From assembly GCA_017526585.1 (NCBI GenBank), contig JAFXRC010000059.1, positions 1-64,000 on the forward strand: a DNA stretch of 64,000 nucleotides. Reading direction: 5' to 3'. This document shows positions 34,052 through 41,694 of the stretch, in pieces (position 1 is the stretch's first letter; each line of letters begins with the position of its first letter). The translations under genes and the position numbers were made by a program. The notes beneath the pieces were generated by a model, which had not been told where the DNA came from, did not search any database, and was given only the letters and a program-made list of their open reading frames with translations. This stretch comes from Fibrobacter sp. (GTDB lineage Bacteria > Fibrobacterota > Fibrobacteria > Fibrobacterales > Fibrobacteraceae).

Positions 34052-35851
34052 CTACTTGATATCGTATTCGGGAACCGGCAGGTTCTCGCCAGCCTTCATC
34101 GCGGCGTCTAGCTTTTTGGATTTCTCCGGGTCTAGCCACCAGTAAATGGGGATGGCGTCTTCACGGTTGAAACGGTCGAATACCTTTTCCGGCGTACCGT
34201 AGCGGTTCCAGTAAAGAATGCGGTGATGATCGCACTGCCACATAAGTACGTAAGGCACGATTTCGGCGAGGCGGTTATCGAGTGCCTTCAGGATTTCGTT
34301 GCGCTTCGCGAGATTGAATTCAGTCTTCTGCAAGTTGATGAGGCTATCCACCACCTTATCCTGCACGCCGGCGAGGTTGTTCGTGCCCTTCTGCAGTGCG
34401 GTTGCCGAAGACCAGCTTGCTTCCGGGTCGCGGAGACGGCCTGCGTCCCAGTTCACCCAGTAAAGGTCAAAGTCAGCATCGTCCAAACGCTTGCGGAGCG
34501 TGCTCTGCGACATCTGTTCGATGGTTGCGACAACCCCCACCTTCTTCAAGTCTTCCTGGAAGAGCGTGAGGTGACGCAAGTCTTCTTGGCTCGTGATGAA
34601 GTTGATGGCGAACGGCTTGCCGTCTTTTTCAAGAACGCCCTGAGCGTTCACCTTGTAGCCAGCTTCCGCAAAAAGGGCGCGGGCGCTATCCGGGTTAAAG
34701 GTATAGAGCGGAGCCGTCGGGTTCTGGTTGCCTTCCCACAGGTCCGGGTAGTAGCTGTTCAGCAAGAAGTACTGGCCGAACATGTACTTTTCGTTCATGG
34801 CTTCGCGATTCAGGAGCATGCTCAAGGCGCGGCGCACGCGGACATCCTGGAACTGGGGCTTGCGCAAGTTGATTGCCATGCCCTGGAATCCGATGGGTTC
34901 CTTGTTGAAGATGCGCTGCTTGACCGCCCAGCCTTTCTGAATAGCATCGAAATCCGTCTGCTTCATCCAGATGCTGCTAGTGTAAATCGCGTAGGCGTTG
35001 ATGTCCTGCTTCTTGAACGCTTCGAGAGCCTTCGTCTGGTCGTTCATGAAACGGTAGCGGATCTTTTCAAAGTTGTACTTACCGCGATTCCAGTTTTTCT
35101 TGAAGCCCCACCAGTCGGCGCGGCGCTGCAGTTCCACGTAGCGGTCTTCACGGAAGGTCTTGATCTTGTACGGTCCAGACACCACCGGGAATTCGTAGCG
35201 GATCTGGTTGAAGTCCTTACCCGCCCAGGCGTGCTTCGGGAAAGCGAGCATGCCCGCAGCCTCCCAGAAGTTACCCCAGTGCGATTCCTTCGCAGTCATC
35301 TTCACCGTAAGGCTATCGACGACTTCGGGGCGGTCAAAGCGGCTCAGCCCCACCTTGAAAATCGGCGTGAGGTTCTTTTCGTCCATGATGACGTCATAGT
35401 AGAACTGCACATCTTCGGCAGTCACCGGTTTGCCGTCGCTCCACCGGGCCCGCGCATCCACATGGAAGGTGAACGTCTTGCCATCTTCCGAAACATTCCA
35501 GCTATCGGCGAGGACACCGACTTCGCGGTCTTCGGTGCTGTGCAGGCTCACGAGCGGTTCAAACATCATGCCCATGAGTTCAGCGGAGAAACTATTGTAG
35601 TCTTCCCACATGTTGAACGACTTCGGCATCGCGGAGCCCCACAGCGTAATCGTTCCGCAGGGACGTGCATCCTTCGAGGCAATCGGATCGAACTCGCCCG
35701 TCGCTTCGGGGTCCTGCGGCAGTTCGGGGCAGTTCAGCTCGGCACTTTTAGAGGCTGTGCCCTTGGATGCGCCGGACTCGTTACAGGCAGAAAACAGAAA
35801 CGCGGAGGCAACAAGAACCGCACAAGAAACTTTAACAGAAAAATCTTTCAT
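34052..35851 (-). CDS. Extracellular solute-binding protein, family 5 (peptide-type ABC transporter), lipoprotein
   Basis: 599 residues from ATG 35851 (the frame opens with a TTG at 35860). The signal peptide ends in a lipobox FLFSAC, so it should be lipid-anchored. Family 5 landmarks: LADSWNVSEDGKTFTFHV, RWSDGKPVTAEDVQFYYD, RVRRALSMLLNREAM and LDDADFDLYWVNWD. Such proteins capture oligopeptides or other solutes for an ABC importer. No permease or ATPase gene is next to it in the window, so the rest of the transporter must be elsewhere or the protein works alone. No clear Shine-Dalgarno is seen. Confidence 0.88.
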   Translation of the reverse strand: MKDFSVKVSCAVLVASAFLFSACNESGASKGTASKSAELNCPELPQDPEATGEFDPIASKDARPCGTITLWGSAMPKSFNMWEDYNSFSAELMGMMFEPLVSLHSTEDREVGVLADSWNVSEDGKTFTFHVDARARWSDGKPVTAEDVQFYYDVIMDEKNLTPIFKVGLSRFDRPEVVDSLTVKMTAKESHWGNFWEAAGMLAFPKHAWAGKDFNQIRYEFPVVSGPYKIKTFREDRYVELQRRADWWGFKKNWNRGKYNFEKIRYRFMNDQTKALEAFKKQDINAYAIYTSSIWMKQTDFDAIQKGWAVKQRIFNKEPIGFQGMAINLRKPQFQDVRVRRALSMLLNREAMNEKYMFGQYFLLNSYYPDLWEGNQNPTAPLYTFNPDSARALFAEAGYKVNAQGVLEKDGKPFAINFITSQEDLRHLTLFQEDLKKVGVVATIEQMSQSTLRKRLDDADFDLYWVNWDAGRLRDPEASWSSATALQKGTNNLAGVQDKVVDSLINLQKTEFNLAKRNEILKALDNRLAEIVPYVLMWQCDHHRILYWNRYGTPEKVFDRFNREDAIPIYWWLDPEKSKKLDAAMKAGENLPVPEYDIK

Positions 35852-35885
35852 ACGAAACAATATAGATAAATTGTCTAGAAAGATT

Positions 35886-36060
35886 ATCTTCCCGAGTTTA
35901 TCCCGGGAACAACTATCCTCTTTGCGAACTTAAAAAATGGTGATGCCGGGACAGGCCCGGCATGACTGCTGCGATAAATGATTGGCTATAGCAGAACAAG
36001 GTCTATATCGACGAAGCTACCGGCGGATTTTGTCTTCCCGGGTTTATCCCGGGAACAACG
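35886..36060. repeat. REP-like composite repeat, left block
   Basis: Made of unit a (TTCCCGRG-TTTAT-CCCGGGAA hairpin), unit b (ATGCCGGG-ACAGG-CCCGGCAT hairpin followed by GACTGCTGCGA) and a ~56-bp unit c, in order a-b-c-a. Bases 35933-36060 recur at 36402-36528 almost unchanged. The stop codon and last ~18 codons of the GIY-YIG gene lie in this block. Confidence 0.8.
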
Positions 36061-36386
36061 CTCCCTTTTGCAGATTCGATGACTTCTTTAGTTATTCCTA
36101 TAGATGCGGACAAGTCATTCCATTCAGGATTCTTTGACATCACAAGGTTACACTTCCAAACCCGTGGATACCTTTTCAGTTGTTTTTCTCTTTTTATAGC
36201 GTCTTCAATATTAAAAAACAACTCATAATACACAAGCTTCGATACATTGTATTTACTCGTAAAACCTTTATTCCTATGAACCTTATGCTCTACAACCCTT
36301 CGAGCTAAGTCATTTGTTACACCTGTATAGAATACGGAGTTGTCACTCGTTGTTAGCAGATAAACATAGTAGTTGTAGGATTGCAT
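36003..36386 (-). CDS. GIY-YIG nuclease family protein, embedded in REP-like repeats
   Basis: 127 residues from ATG 36386; longer frames run into the right-hand repeat. YYVYLLTTSDNSVFYTGVTN is the GIY-YIG motif (here VYL...YTG), followed by the conserved ARRVVEHK and a KREKQLKRYPRVWKC segment typical of stand-alone UPF0213/COG2827-like proteins. The last ~18 residues (VVPGINPGRQNPPVASSI) are encoded by the flanking repeat rather than by gene-specific DNA. Single-domain GIY-YIG proteins are structure-specific DNA endonucleases. Position between direct repeats suggests the gene and repeats move or spread together. Confidence 0.85.
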   Translation of the reverse strand: MQSYNYYVYLLTTSDNSVFYTGVTNDLARRVVEHKVHRNKGFTSKYNVSKLVYYELFFNIEDAIKREKQLKRYPRVWKCNLVMSKNPEWNDLSASIGITKEVIESAKGSVVPGINPGRQNPPVASSI

Positions 36387-36399
36387 AGAAAGAATGTAC

Positions 36400-36588
36400 A
36401 AAAAATGGTGATGCCGGGACAGGCCCGGCATGACTGCTGCGATAAATGATTGGCTATAGCAGAACAAGGTCTATATCGACGAAGCTACCGGCGGATTTTG
36501 TCTTCCCGGGTTTATCCCGGGATCAACGATTCTCTTTGCGAACTTAAAAAATGGTGATGCCGGGACAGGCCCGGCATGACTGCTGCGA
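36400..36588. repeat. REP-like composite repeat, right block
   Basis: Units b-c-a-b as defined for 35886-36060; 36402-36528 is a direct repeat of 35933-36060. It ends 6 bp before the rnc stop codon, so its hairpins may also terminate the rnc transcript. Confidence 0.8.
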
Positions 36589-36594
36589 AGAACG

Positions 36595-37413
36595 TTACGG
36601 CAAGCCCACATGGCGCTGCTTTTGTTTCTTGGGCTTCGATTCTTCGGGGCCTTTTTCAGCTTCGGCCTGCGCGGCTTCGGCGAGCAGCATTTCGAGCGAC
36701 ACGCGAGAAGCCTCTTGTTCGGCCTTCTTCTTGTTGCCGCCCTGTCCGCGACCGTAGACTCGACCATCTACGTGAACTTCGACGGTGAACACCTTCTGGT
36801 GTTCCGGGCCCGATTCATCGACCACGATGTATTCCGGAACCGTGCGGAGCTTACCCTGCAGGTATTCCAAGAGTTCACTCTTGTGGTTGATGAAGTCCTC
36901 GGCAGAAATAATCTCTTGCACGCGCGGAAAGTGGAACTTGTTCAGAATCGCGCGGACCTCTTCGAGGCCGCCATCCAAATAAACCGCACCGAGCACCGCC
37001 TCGTAGGCGTCAGCCAAGATGCTTTCCTTGCCGCGGCCACCGAGCTTTTCTTCGGCTTTGCCCACCTTCACGTACTCGCTCAGGCTCCATTCCTTGGACG
37101 ACTGCGCGCAGGCATGCCCCGAAACAATCGCGCTCTTGCGCTTGGAAAGTTCACCTTCCGGATCGTCGGGGTAAGTCTTGTAGAGAAATTCCGTCGTAAG
37201 CATGTTCAGCACGGAATCGCCCAGGAACTCCAGACGTTCGTTGTTGCTCACGTAGGGCAGGTCCGTACCAGTCAGGAAAGAGCGGTGCACCAATGCGTGC
37301 GCCAAGAGTTCAGGATCCTTGAACCGGTACCCGAGCTTCGCCTCAAGCCCGCCATCGGACTTCTGGCGAAACCAGAGTTTAAGCACTTTGTGGAGTAGAT
37401 TCTGATTTTCCAT
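36595..37413 (-). CDS. rnc: Ribonuclease III
   Basis: 272 residues from ATG 37413 (a TTG nine bases upstream is also in frame). The catalytic signature NERLEFLGDSVLNMLTTEFL is near residue 60, the second acidic motif EAVLGAVYLDGG near 133, and a dsRNA-binding domain fills residues ~180-255. A lysine-rich tail (KPKKQKQR) follows. It cuts double-stranded RNA in rRNA processing and mRNA turnover. It lies last in the order yceD-rpmF-plsX-fabD-fabG-acpP-rnc, common to many bacteria, but is separated from acpP by a terminator and a dispersed repeat, so it is probably transcribed on its own. Confidence 0.95.
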   Translation of the reverse strand: MENQNLLHKVLKLWFRQKSDGGLEAKLGYRFKDPELLAHALVHRSFLTGTDLPYVSNNERLEFLGDSVLNMLTTEFLYKTYPDDPEGELSKRKSAIVSGHACAQSSKEWSLSEYVKVGKAEEKLGGRGKESILADAYEAVLGAVYLDGGLEEVRAILNKFHFPRVQEIISAEDFINHKSELLEYLQGKLRTVPEYIVVDESGPEHQKVFTVEVHVDGRVYGRGQGGNKKKAEQEASRVSLEMLLAEAAQAEAEKGPEESKPKKQKQRHVGLP

Positions 37414-37443
37414 AAGTTTCAATAATTCGGAATTGTTTTATGC

Positions 37444-37589
37444 TGTCATCTTGAGCTAAACGAAACTTAGAATTTTAATTCTCTAGTTGAGTTATGCCCT
37501 TTGGGTAGAAGCCGCCAGGCGTAGTCGAAAGATCTAAAGCAGCTAGAGATCCTTCGACTTCATCACTTCGTGATTACGCTCAGGATGAC
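37444..37589. repeat. Dispersed repeat with inverted ends, GTCATCTTGAGC...GCTCAGGATGAC
   Basis: About 146 bp whose ends are inverted copies of each other; it contains the GATCCTTCGACT core also seen at 33977 and 58030. It occupies most of the acpP-rnc gap. Confidence 0.6.
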
Positions 37590-37603
37590 ACAGTGGGAAA
37601 AGC

Positions 37604-37635
37604 AAAGAGGCGGCACCTGATGGTCCCGCCTCTTT
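37604..37635 (-). terminator. Terminator of acpP
   Basis: AAAGAGGCGGCACC / GGTCCCGCCTCTTT stem with one mismatch and a 4-nt loop, 28 bp past the acpP stop. Confidence 0.65.
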
Positions 37636-37662
37636 AAAGCTCTATCGAGAGAGGCTAATAAA

Positions 37663-37902
37663 TTAAGCCTTCTTCGCTTCGATGAAGGCGACCACGTCAG
37701 CAACCTTCTGGAACTTTTCGGCGTCAGAATCAAGGATTTCGACTTCGAATTCGTCTTCGAGGGCCATCACGAGTTCCACGCGGTCGAGGGAGTCGGCACC
37801 GAGGTCGTTACCGAATTCGGATTCCGGCTTGACATCTTCAGCCTTAACGCCGAGCTTGTCAACGATAACAGCGGTGACCTTCTTGAAAATTTCTTCGTTC
37901 AT
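37663..37902 (-). CDS. acpP: Acyl carrier protein
   Basis: 79 residues from ATG 37902, chosen because GGAG lies 9 nt upstream; the longer frame starts at 37914. The phosphopantetheine attachment motif [10 protein letters not shown] has its serine at position 38. Acidic and helical as expected. It carries growing acyl chains for FabD, FabG and PlsX, all encoded just upstream. A promoter (TTGAAC-N17-TAAATT, 37965-37937) overlaps the end of fabG, so acpP can be made separately at the high level usually needed. Confidence 0.97.
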   Translation of the reverse strand: MNEEIFKKVTAVIVDKLGVKAEDVKPESEFGNDLGADSLDRVELVMALEDEFEVEILDSDAEKFQKVADVVAFIEAKKA

Positions 37903-37936
37903 TGTAATCTCCATTTGGATTGATTGTTTGAGTTCA

Positions 37937-37965
37937 AATTTAGTAAAAAATGCCTAGGCGTTCAA
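37937..37965 (-). promoter_or_regulatory. Promoter of acpP, overlapping the 3' end of fabG
   Basis: TTGAAC (37965-37960), 17-bp spacer, TAAATTTG (37942-37935); leader about 30 nt with GGAG before the ATG at 37902. Confidence 0.6.
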
Positions 37966-38694
37966 CCCACCATCGACGCCAAGAATCTGGCCGGTGATGT
38001 AGCAGGCATCGTCAGATGCCAAAAATGCGACTGCATTGGCCACATCTTCGGGTTTTCCGATACGTCCGAGCGGAATCTGGGCGGCATACTTTTCCTTGGT
38101 AGCGTCATCCATGGCGGCGGTCATGTCGGTACCGATAAAGCCCGGGGCAATAGCGTTCACGGTAATACCGCGAGAGGCAAATTCCATGGCGTTAGAACGG
38201 GTCATACCGATAATGCCAGCCTTGGCAGCGGCATAGTTTGCCTGACCAGCCTGGCCGTGCAGGGCGTTGATGCTCGAAATGTTGATGATTCGGCCGGTAC
38301 GCTTGCCCATCATGGTGCGGGCGACCGCGCGAGTGCAAAGGAACACGGAACGGAGGTTCGTGGCAATCACGGCGTCGAAATCCTCGTCCTTCATGCGCAT
38401 CAGGAGACCATCGCGGGTAATACCGGCGTTGTTCACCAGGATATCGACCGTGCCCATTTCAGCAATAATCTGCTTGAACACGTTCTGCACCGTTTCGGAG
38501 TCGGCCACGTTGCAAGCATAGCTCTTGACCTGCACCCCAAGTTCGGCGGAAAGTTTGGCGGCCAAATCTTCCTTGACCGAGGTGGAAAGGATGGCGACGT
38601 CAGCGCCTTCGCTGGCGAGCTTGGTTGCAATGGCAAGACCGATACCGCGAGAAGCGCCGGTCACGATTGCCTTTTTACCAGTAAGTTTACCCAT
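37954..38694 (-). CDS. fabG: 3-oxoacyl-ACP reductase (FabG)
   Basis: 246 residues, short-chain dehydrogenase fold. NADPH-binding TGASRGIGLAIA near residue 14, NNAG at ~87, ISSINALHGQ with the catalytic serine and NYAAAKAG with the Tyr-x3-Lys pair near 150, then APGFIGTDM. It reduces 3-oxoacyl-ACP in fatty acid elongation. It follows fabD by 40 bp and probably shares its transcript. A PhaB-like acetoacetyl-CoA reductase would look similar, but the neighbours support FabG. Confidence 0.94.
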   Translation of the reverse strand: MGKLTGKKAIVTGASRGIGLAIATKLASEGADVAILSTSVKEDLAAKLSAELGVQVKSYACNVADSETVQNVFKQIIAEMGTVDILVNNAGITRDGLLMRMKDEDFDAVIATNLRSVFLCTRAVARTMMGKRTGRIINISSINALHGQAGQANYAAAKAGIIGMTRSNAMEFASRGITVNAIAPGFIGTDMTAAMDDATKEKYAAQIPLGRIGKPEDVANAVAFLASDDACYITGQILGVDGGLNA

Positions 38695-38734
38695 AATATT
38701 TTCCTGTGGTTAGGCCGTGAGGCCGTAGTTAAAA

Positions 38735-39655
38735 TTATCCCTTGAGAGCCTGGAATGCTTCGATCGTTTCAACCGGAGTGACCTTCACGTCGCGGCTGAT
38801 CTTGCGCATCAGGCCCATGAGCACCTTGCCGGAACCCACTTCGACACCCTGCGTCACGCCCAAGGCCATGGCCTTGTTCATGCAGTCGTTCCAACGGACC
38901 GGAGATACCAGTTGCTTCACCAAAAGTTCGGCAAGTTCGGCACCCTTCGTGACCGGTTCGGCAATCACGTTGGCAATCACCGGCTTTTCGACATCATTAA
39001 ACTTGGTCTTTGCAATGGCTTCGGCAAGGCCTGCCTGAGCGAACTGCATCAGCGGGCTGTGGAAGGCGCCAGACACGGCAAGCGGAATAGCCTTGATACC
39101 GGCGGCACCGCAGTTTTCGACGAGCTTGTTCACGCCAGCGACCGCACCGGACACCACGATCTGACCCGGACAGTTGATGTTGGCCGGAACCACGGTACCT
39201 GCATCCTTCACGGCTTCGCAAAGTTCAAGAATTTTCGCTTCGTCCTGGCCCATGATAGCGGCCATGGCACCCGGGTTCTTGGAACCGGCGCTGGCCATGA
39301 GTTCGCCGCGGGTACGCACCAGGCGGAGGCCTTCTTCGAAGCTGAAACCACCGGCGGCGTAAATAGCGGAGTATTCACCGAGGGAGTGACCTGCCACATA
39401 GTCAAAGGCAAAGCCTTCGGACTTGAGGAGTTCCATGACCATGGCAGACACGGTAAACAGAGCCGGCTGAGTATTGTCGGTGCTCTTCAGGACATCTTCG
39501 GGACCTTCGGCCATGAGCTTGGAGAGCGAGAAGCCGAGAATTTCGTCGGCCTGCTGCATAAGCTTCTTGGCCGGTTCAAAAGTAGAAGCGAGTGTCTGGC
39601 CCATGCCCACGTACTGAGCACCCTGGCCGGGGAAAAGCAAAATCGTCTTAGACAT
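38735..39655 (-). CDS. fabD: Malonyl-CoA:ACP transacylase (FabD)
   Basis: 306 residues from ATG 39655 (MSKTILLFPGQGAQ). The active-site motif GHSLGEYSA is near residue 90, with LRLVRTRGELM and the catalytic-histidine region SGAFHSPLM further on. It loads malonyl groups on ACP. AGAGG lies about 10 nt before the ATG; ATG 39664 is too close to it. A terminator at 39861-39887 separates it from plsX, and TAAATT at about 39710 is a possible -10, so it may begin a separate transcript. Confidence 0.95.
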   Translation of the reverse strand: MSKTILLFPGQGAQYVGMGQTLASTFEPAKKLMQQADEILGFSLSKLMAEGPEDVLKSTDNTQPALFTVSAMVMELLKSEGFAFDYVAGHSLGEYSAIYAAGGFSFEEGLRLVRTRGELMASAGSKNPGAMAAIMGQDEAKILELCEAVKDAGTVVPANINCPGQIVVSGAVAGVNKLVENCGAAGIKAIPLAVSGAFHSPLMQFAQAGLAEAIAKTKFNDVEKPVIANVIAEPVTKGAELAELLVKQLVSPVRWNDCMNKAMALGVTQGVEVGSGKVLMGLMRKISRDVKVTPVETIEAFQALKG

Positions 39656-39860
39656 TATATACATACCTCTGCGGCTAGACCGCACTTTTATTGTTTCGCC
39701 CACAATTTAGAAAATACGAACCAGCGGTAGCGCCCTTCATGCCCCTGTATACAAGAAATTGTAAATAACAGATTTTCAAAAGCGTTTTGTAACATTAAAC
39801 TCGAAGCCGCCCCCGCCAGACAAAAAATTCGATGAGCCGAAACGCTTCGCCGAAAAAAAA

Positions 39861-39887
39861 CAGAGCCTGCCGTTTAGCAGACTCTGC
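39861..39887 (-). terminator. Terminator between plsX and fabD
   Basis: CAGAGTCTGC-TAAACG-GCAGGCTCTG stem with one mismatch, followed by T8 on the minus strand, 24 bp after the plsX stop. Confidence 0.75.
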
Positions 39888-39910
39888 TTAAAATTTCGCA
39901 CAAATTAGCG

Positions 39911-40894
39911 CTACTTTGCTTCGGAGGAATCGTCCTTGATTGCGAGCAGGCGTTCATTGACGTTCTTCGAGACACCCTTTTCGGCGTACTTGGCAGCCAC
40001 TTCCACAGCCTTTTCGATAGCGAGAGCATCGGAACGACCATGAGCGATAATGCCGGTACCGTTCAGGCCGAGCAGCAAGGCGCCACCCGTCATGCGGTAG
40101 TCCCACATTTCGTCGAAACGACGACCATTCGGGGTATCGATGACACCGAACATCTTCTTGTGCAGTTCGTAGAAGCCTTCGAGCATCTTCAGAACAACGT
40201 TGCCTGTAAAGCCAGAGGTCACCACCACGTCAGCAACACCTTCGATAAGCGTTTCGCCTTCGATGTTACCGATGAAGTTCACCGGAGCGGACTTCAGCAA
40301 CTGGTGAGCTTCCTGCAGCACAGCCGGGCCCTTGTGTTCTTCTTCGCCCATATTGAGGAGGCCAACCTTCGGCTTTTCGTAACCGAAGTAGGTCTCGGCG
40401 AAGGCAGAACCGGCAATAGCGAAATCCACCAAGGTAGCAGCGCGTTCGTCGACGTTAGCACCGGCATCGACCAAGATGATCGGACGGTCAGCGGTCGGAA
40501 TCACGCAGCCGATAGGCGGACGGCTGAATTTGTCTGTAGTACGACCAAGAAGCATGAGGCAGCTGGCCATCATGGCGCCAGAGTTACCAGCACTCACGGA
40601 GGCATCTACCATGCCCTTCTTCTGCAAGGCAACGCAAGTCACCAAGCCGGAATGGGGCTTCTTCTTGAGGACTTCGACAGGATGTTCGTCCATGGCCACA
40701 GGATCCGGTGCATCGACCACAGAAATGCCTTTGCCAGCATAGCCAAGCTTTTCAAGCTTAGCCTTGACCTCGGCCTCCGGTCCGCACAGAACCACGTGCA
40801 GGTTAGCATTCTTGTTGACGGCGTTAACCGCACCTTCAATCACTACGTCTGGGGCGAAATCGCCACCGAGTGCATCAAGAGCAACTTTAACCAT
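39911..40894 (-). CDS. plsX: Phosphate acyltransferase (PlsX)
   Basis: 327 residues from ATG 40894, with AAGGAG six bases upstream; ATG 40900 overlaps the ribosome-binding site. VKVALDALGGDFAPDVVIEG at the N-terminus, SAGNSGAMMAS near 105 and GFTGNVVLKMLEG near 230 are family landmarks. It converts acyl-ACP to acyl-phosphate for glycerolipid synthesis at the membrane. It follows rpmF closely and ends at a strong terminator. Confidence 0.96.
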   Translation of the reverse strand: MVKVALDALGGDFAPDVVIEGAVNAVNKNANLHVVLCGPEAEVKAKLEKLGYAGKGISVVDAPDPVAMDEHPVEVLKKKPHSGLVTCVALQKKGMVDASVSAGNSGAMMASCLMLLGRTTDKFSRPPIGCVIPTADRPIILVDAGANVDERAATLVDFAIAGSAFAETYFGYEKPKVGLLNMGEEEHKGPAVLQEAHQLLKSAPVNFIGNIEGETLIEGVADVVVTSGFTGNVVLKMLEGFYELHKKMFGVIDTPNGRRFDEMWDYRMTGGALLLGLNGTGIIAHGRSDALAIEKAVEVAAKYAEKGVSKNVNERLLAIKDDSSEAK

Positions 40895-40925
40895 GGACAT
40901 CTCCTTACAACAGTAGAACCGTTAA

Positions 40926-41111
40926 TTATTCGGCATCCTTCATGTTGATCACTTCGACACCATTGTAGTAGCCGCAAACCGGGCACACGCGGTGCGGGCG
41001 CTTCACGGAACCGCAATGATCGCAGGTAGCCATAGCGGGCACTTCCATCTTCCAGTGGGTGCGGCGCTTGTCACGACGGGCGGTCGAGGTTTTTCTTTTA
41101 GGTACTGCCAT
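40926..41111 (-). CDS. rpmF: 50S ribosomal protein L32
   Basis: 61 residues. MAVPKRKTSTARRDKRRTHW is the invariant start; CDHCG and CPVCG form the zinc ribbon (four-cysteine form). It lies between the YceD/DUF177 gene (2 bp gap) and plsX, the order found across bacteria, linking ribosome and lipid synthesis genes. Confidence 0.98.
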   Translation of the reverse strand: MAVPKRKTSTARRDKRRTHWKMEVPAMATCDHCGSVKRPHRVCPVCGYYNGVEVINMKDAE

Positions 41112-41113
41112 TT

Positions 41114-41641
41114 TTAACTCCTATTTTCCATTTTGCTCTTAAGAGCCTTGAGTTTTTCCCAACGGGGGTCCATGGGTTTTTCGCCCGATTCGCCACCGTC
41201 GGCTTGATTGTTTGTTACAAAGATAAAATCTTCGTCAGGATTTTTCACGGGTGCGACTGGTTCTTGCAATATAACCAGCTGTCGGACGCACTCAGAAACA
41301 TCTACGAAGCTCTGCCCCTGGGGAATCTGGTAGGCAAAAACGTCAACATCGTCTTCGTCCAGTTCCTGTTTGGCCACCTGGGTACGCGTCACCTCAATCA
41401 CGACTTCAGTCGTAAAGGGGCGGTCGAACGGCTCCAAGGTGCGGGAGCAGGTCAGAGTTTGCACTCCGGAGATTGTACCGGTCACAAGGCACTTGCTTTC
41501 GCCTTCGGGGCTTACCAACACCTCGGCTACCAGGTCGCCCTTGAGGTGCAGTTCGTCGAAGATCTCGGGGGCATCGGAGCGGGACCAGACCACCCGGCGG
41601 TCTTCGGAATCAACAAGTTTTTGTGCGATATCGAATCTCAA
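41114..41641 (-). CDS. yceD: YceD/DUF177 family protein
   Basis: 175 residues. LKGDLVAEVLVSPEGESKCLVTGTISGVQTLTCSRTLEPF shows the DUF177 pattern, with the conserved cysteines of the CxRTLxPF segment; an acidic stretch (LDEDDVDVF) precedes EPVAPVKNP. The family is implicated in 23S rRNA/ribosome assembly and is nearly always next to rpmF, as here. The start codon appears to be TTG at 41641, only 10 nt after the -10 box of a good promoter (41679-41651), so the mRNA would be leaderless. No in-frame ATG or GTG is available nearby. Confidence 0.9.
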   Translation of the reverse strand: MRFDIAQKLVDSEDRRVVWSRSDAPEIFDELHLKGDLVAEVLVSPEGESKCLVTGTISGVQTLTCSRTLEPFDRPFTTEVVIEVTRTQVAKQELDEDDVDVFAYQIPQGQSFVDVSECVRQLVILQEPVAPVKNPDEDFIFVTNNQADGGESGEKPMDPRWEKLKALKSKMENRS

Positions 41642-41650
41642 AGTAGCCCA

Positions 41651-41679
41651 AATTTAGTAAAAAACGCAAGACAAGTCAA
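41651..41679 (-). promoter_or_regulatory. Promoter of yceD-rpmF-plsX
   Basis: TTGACT (41679-41674), 17-bp spacer, TAAATTTG (41656-41649). Confidence 0.65.
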
Positions 41680-41694
41680 TATAGGGCTCCCCTG

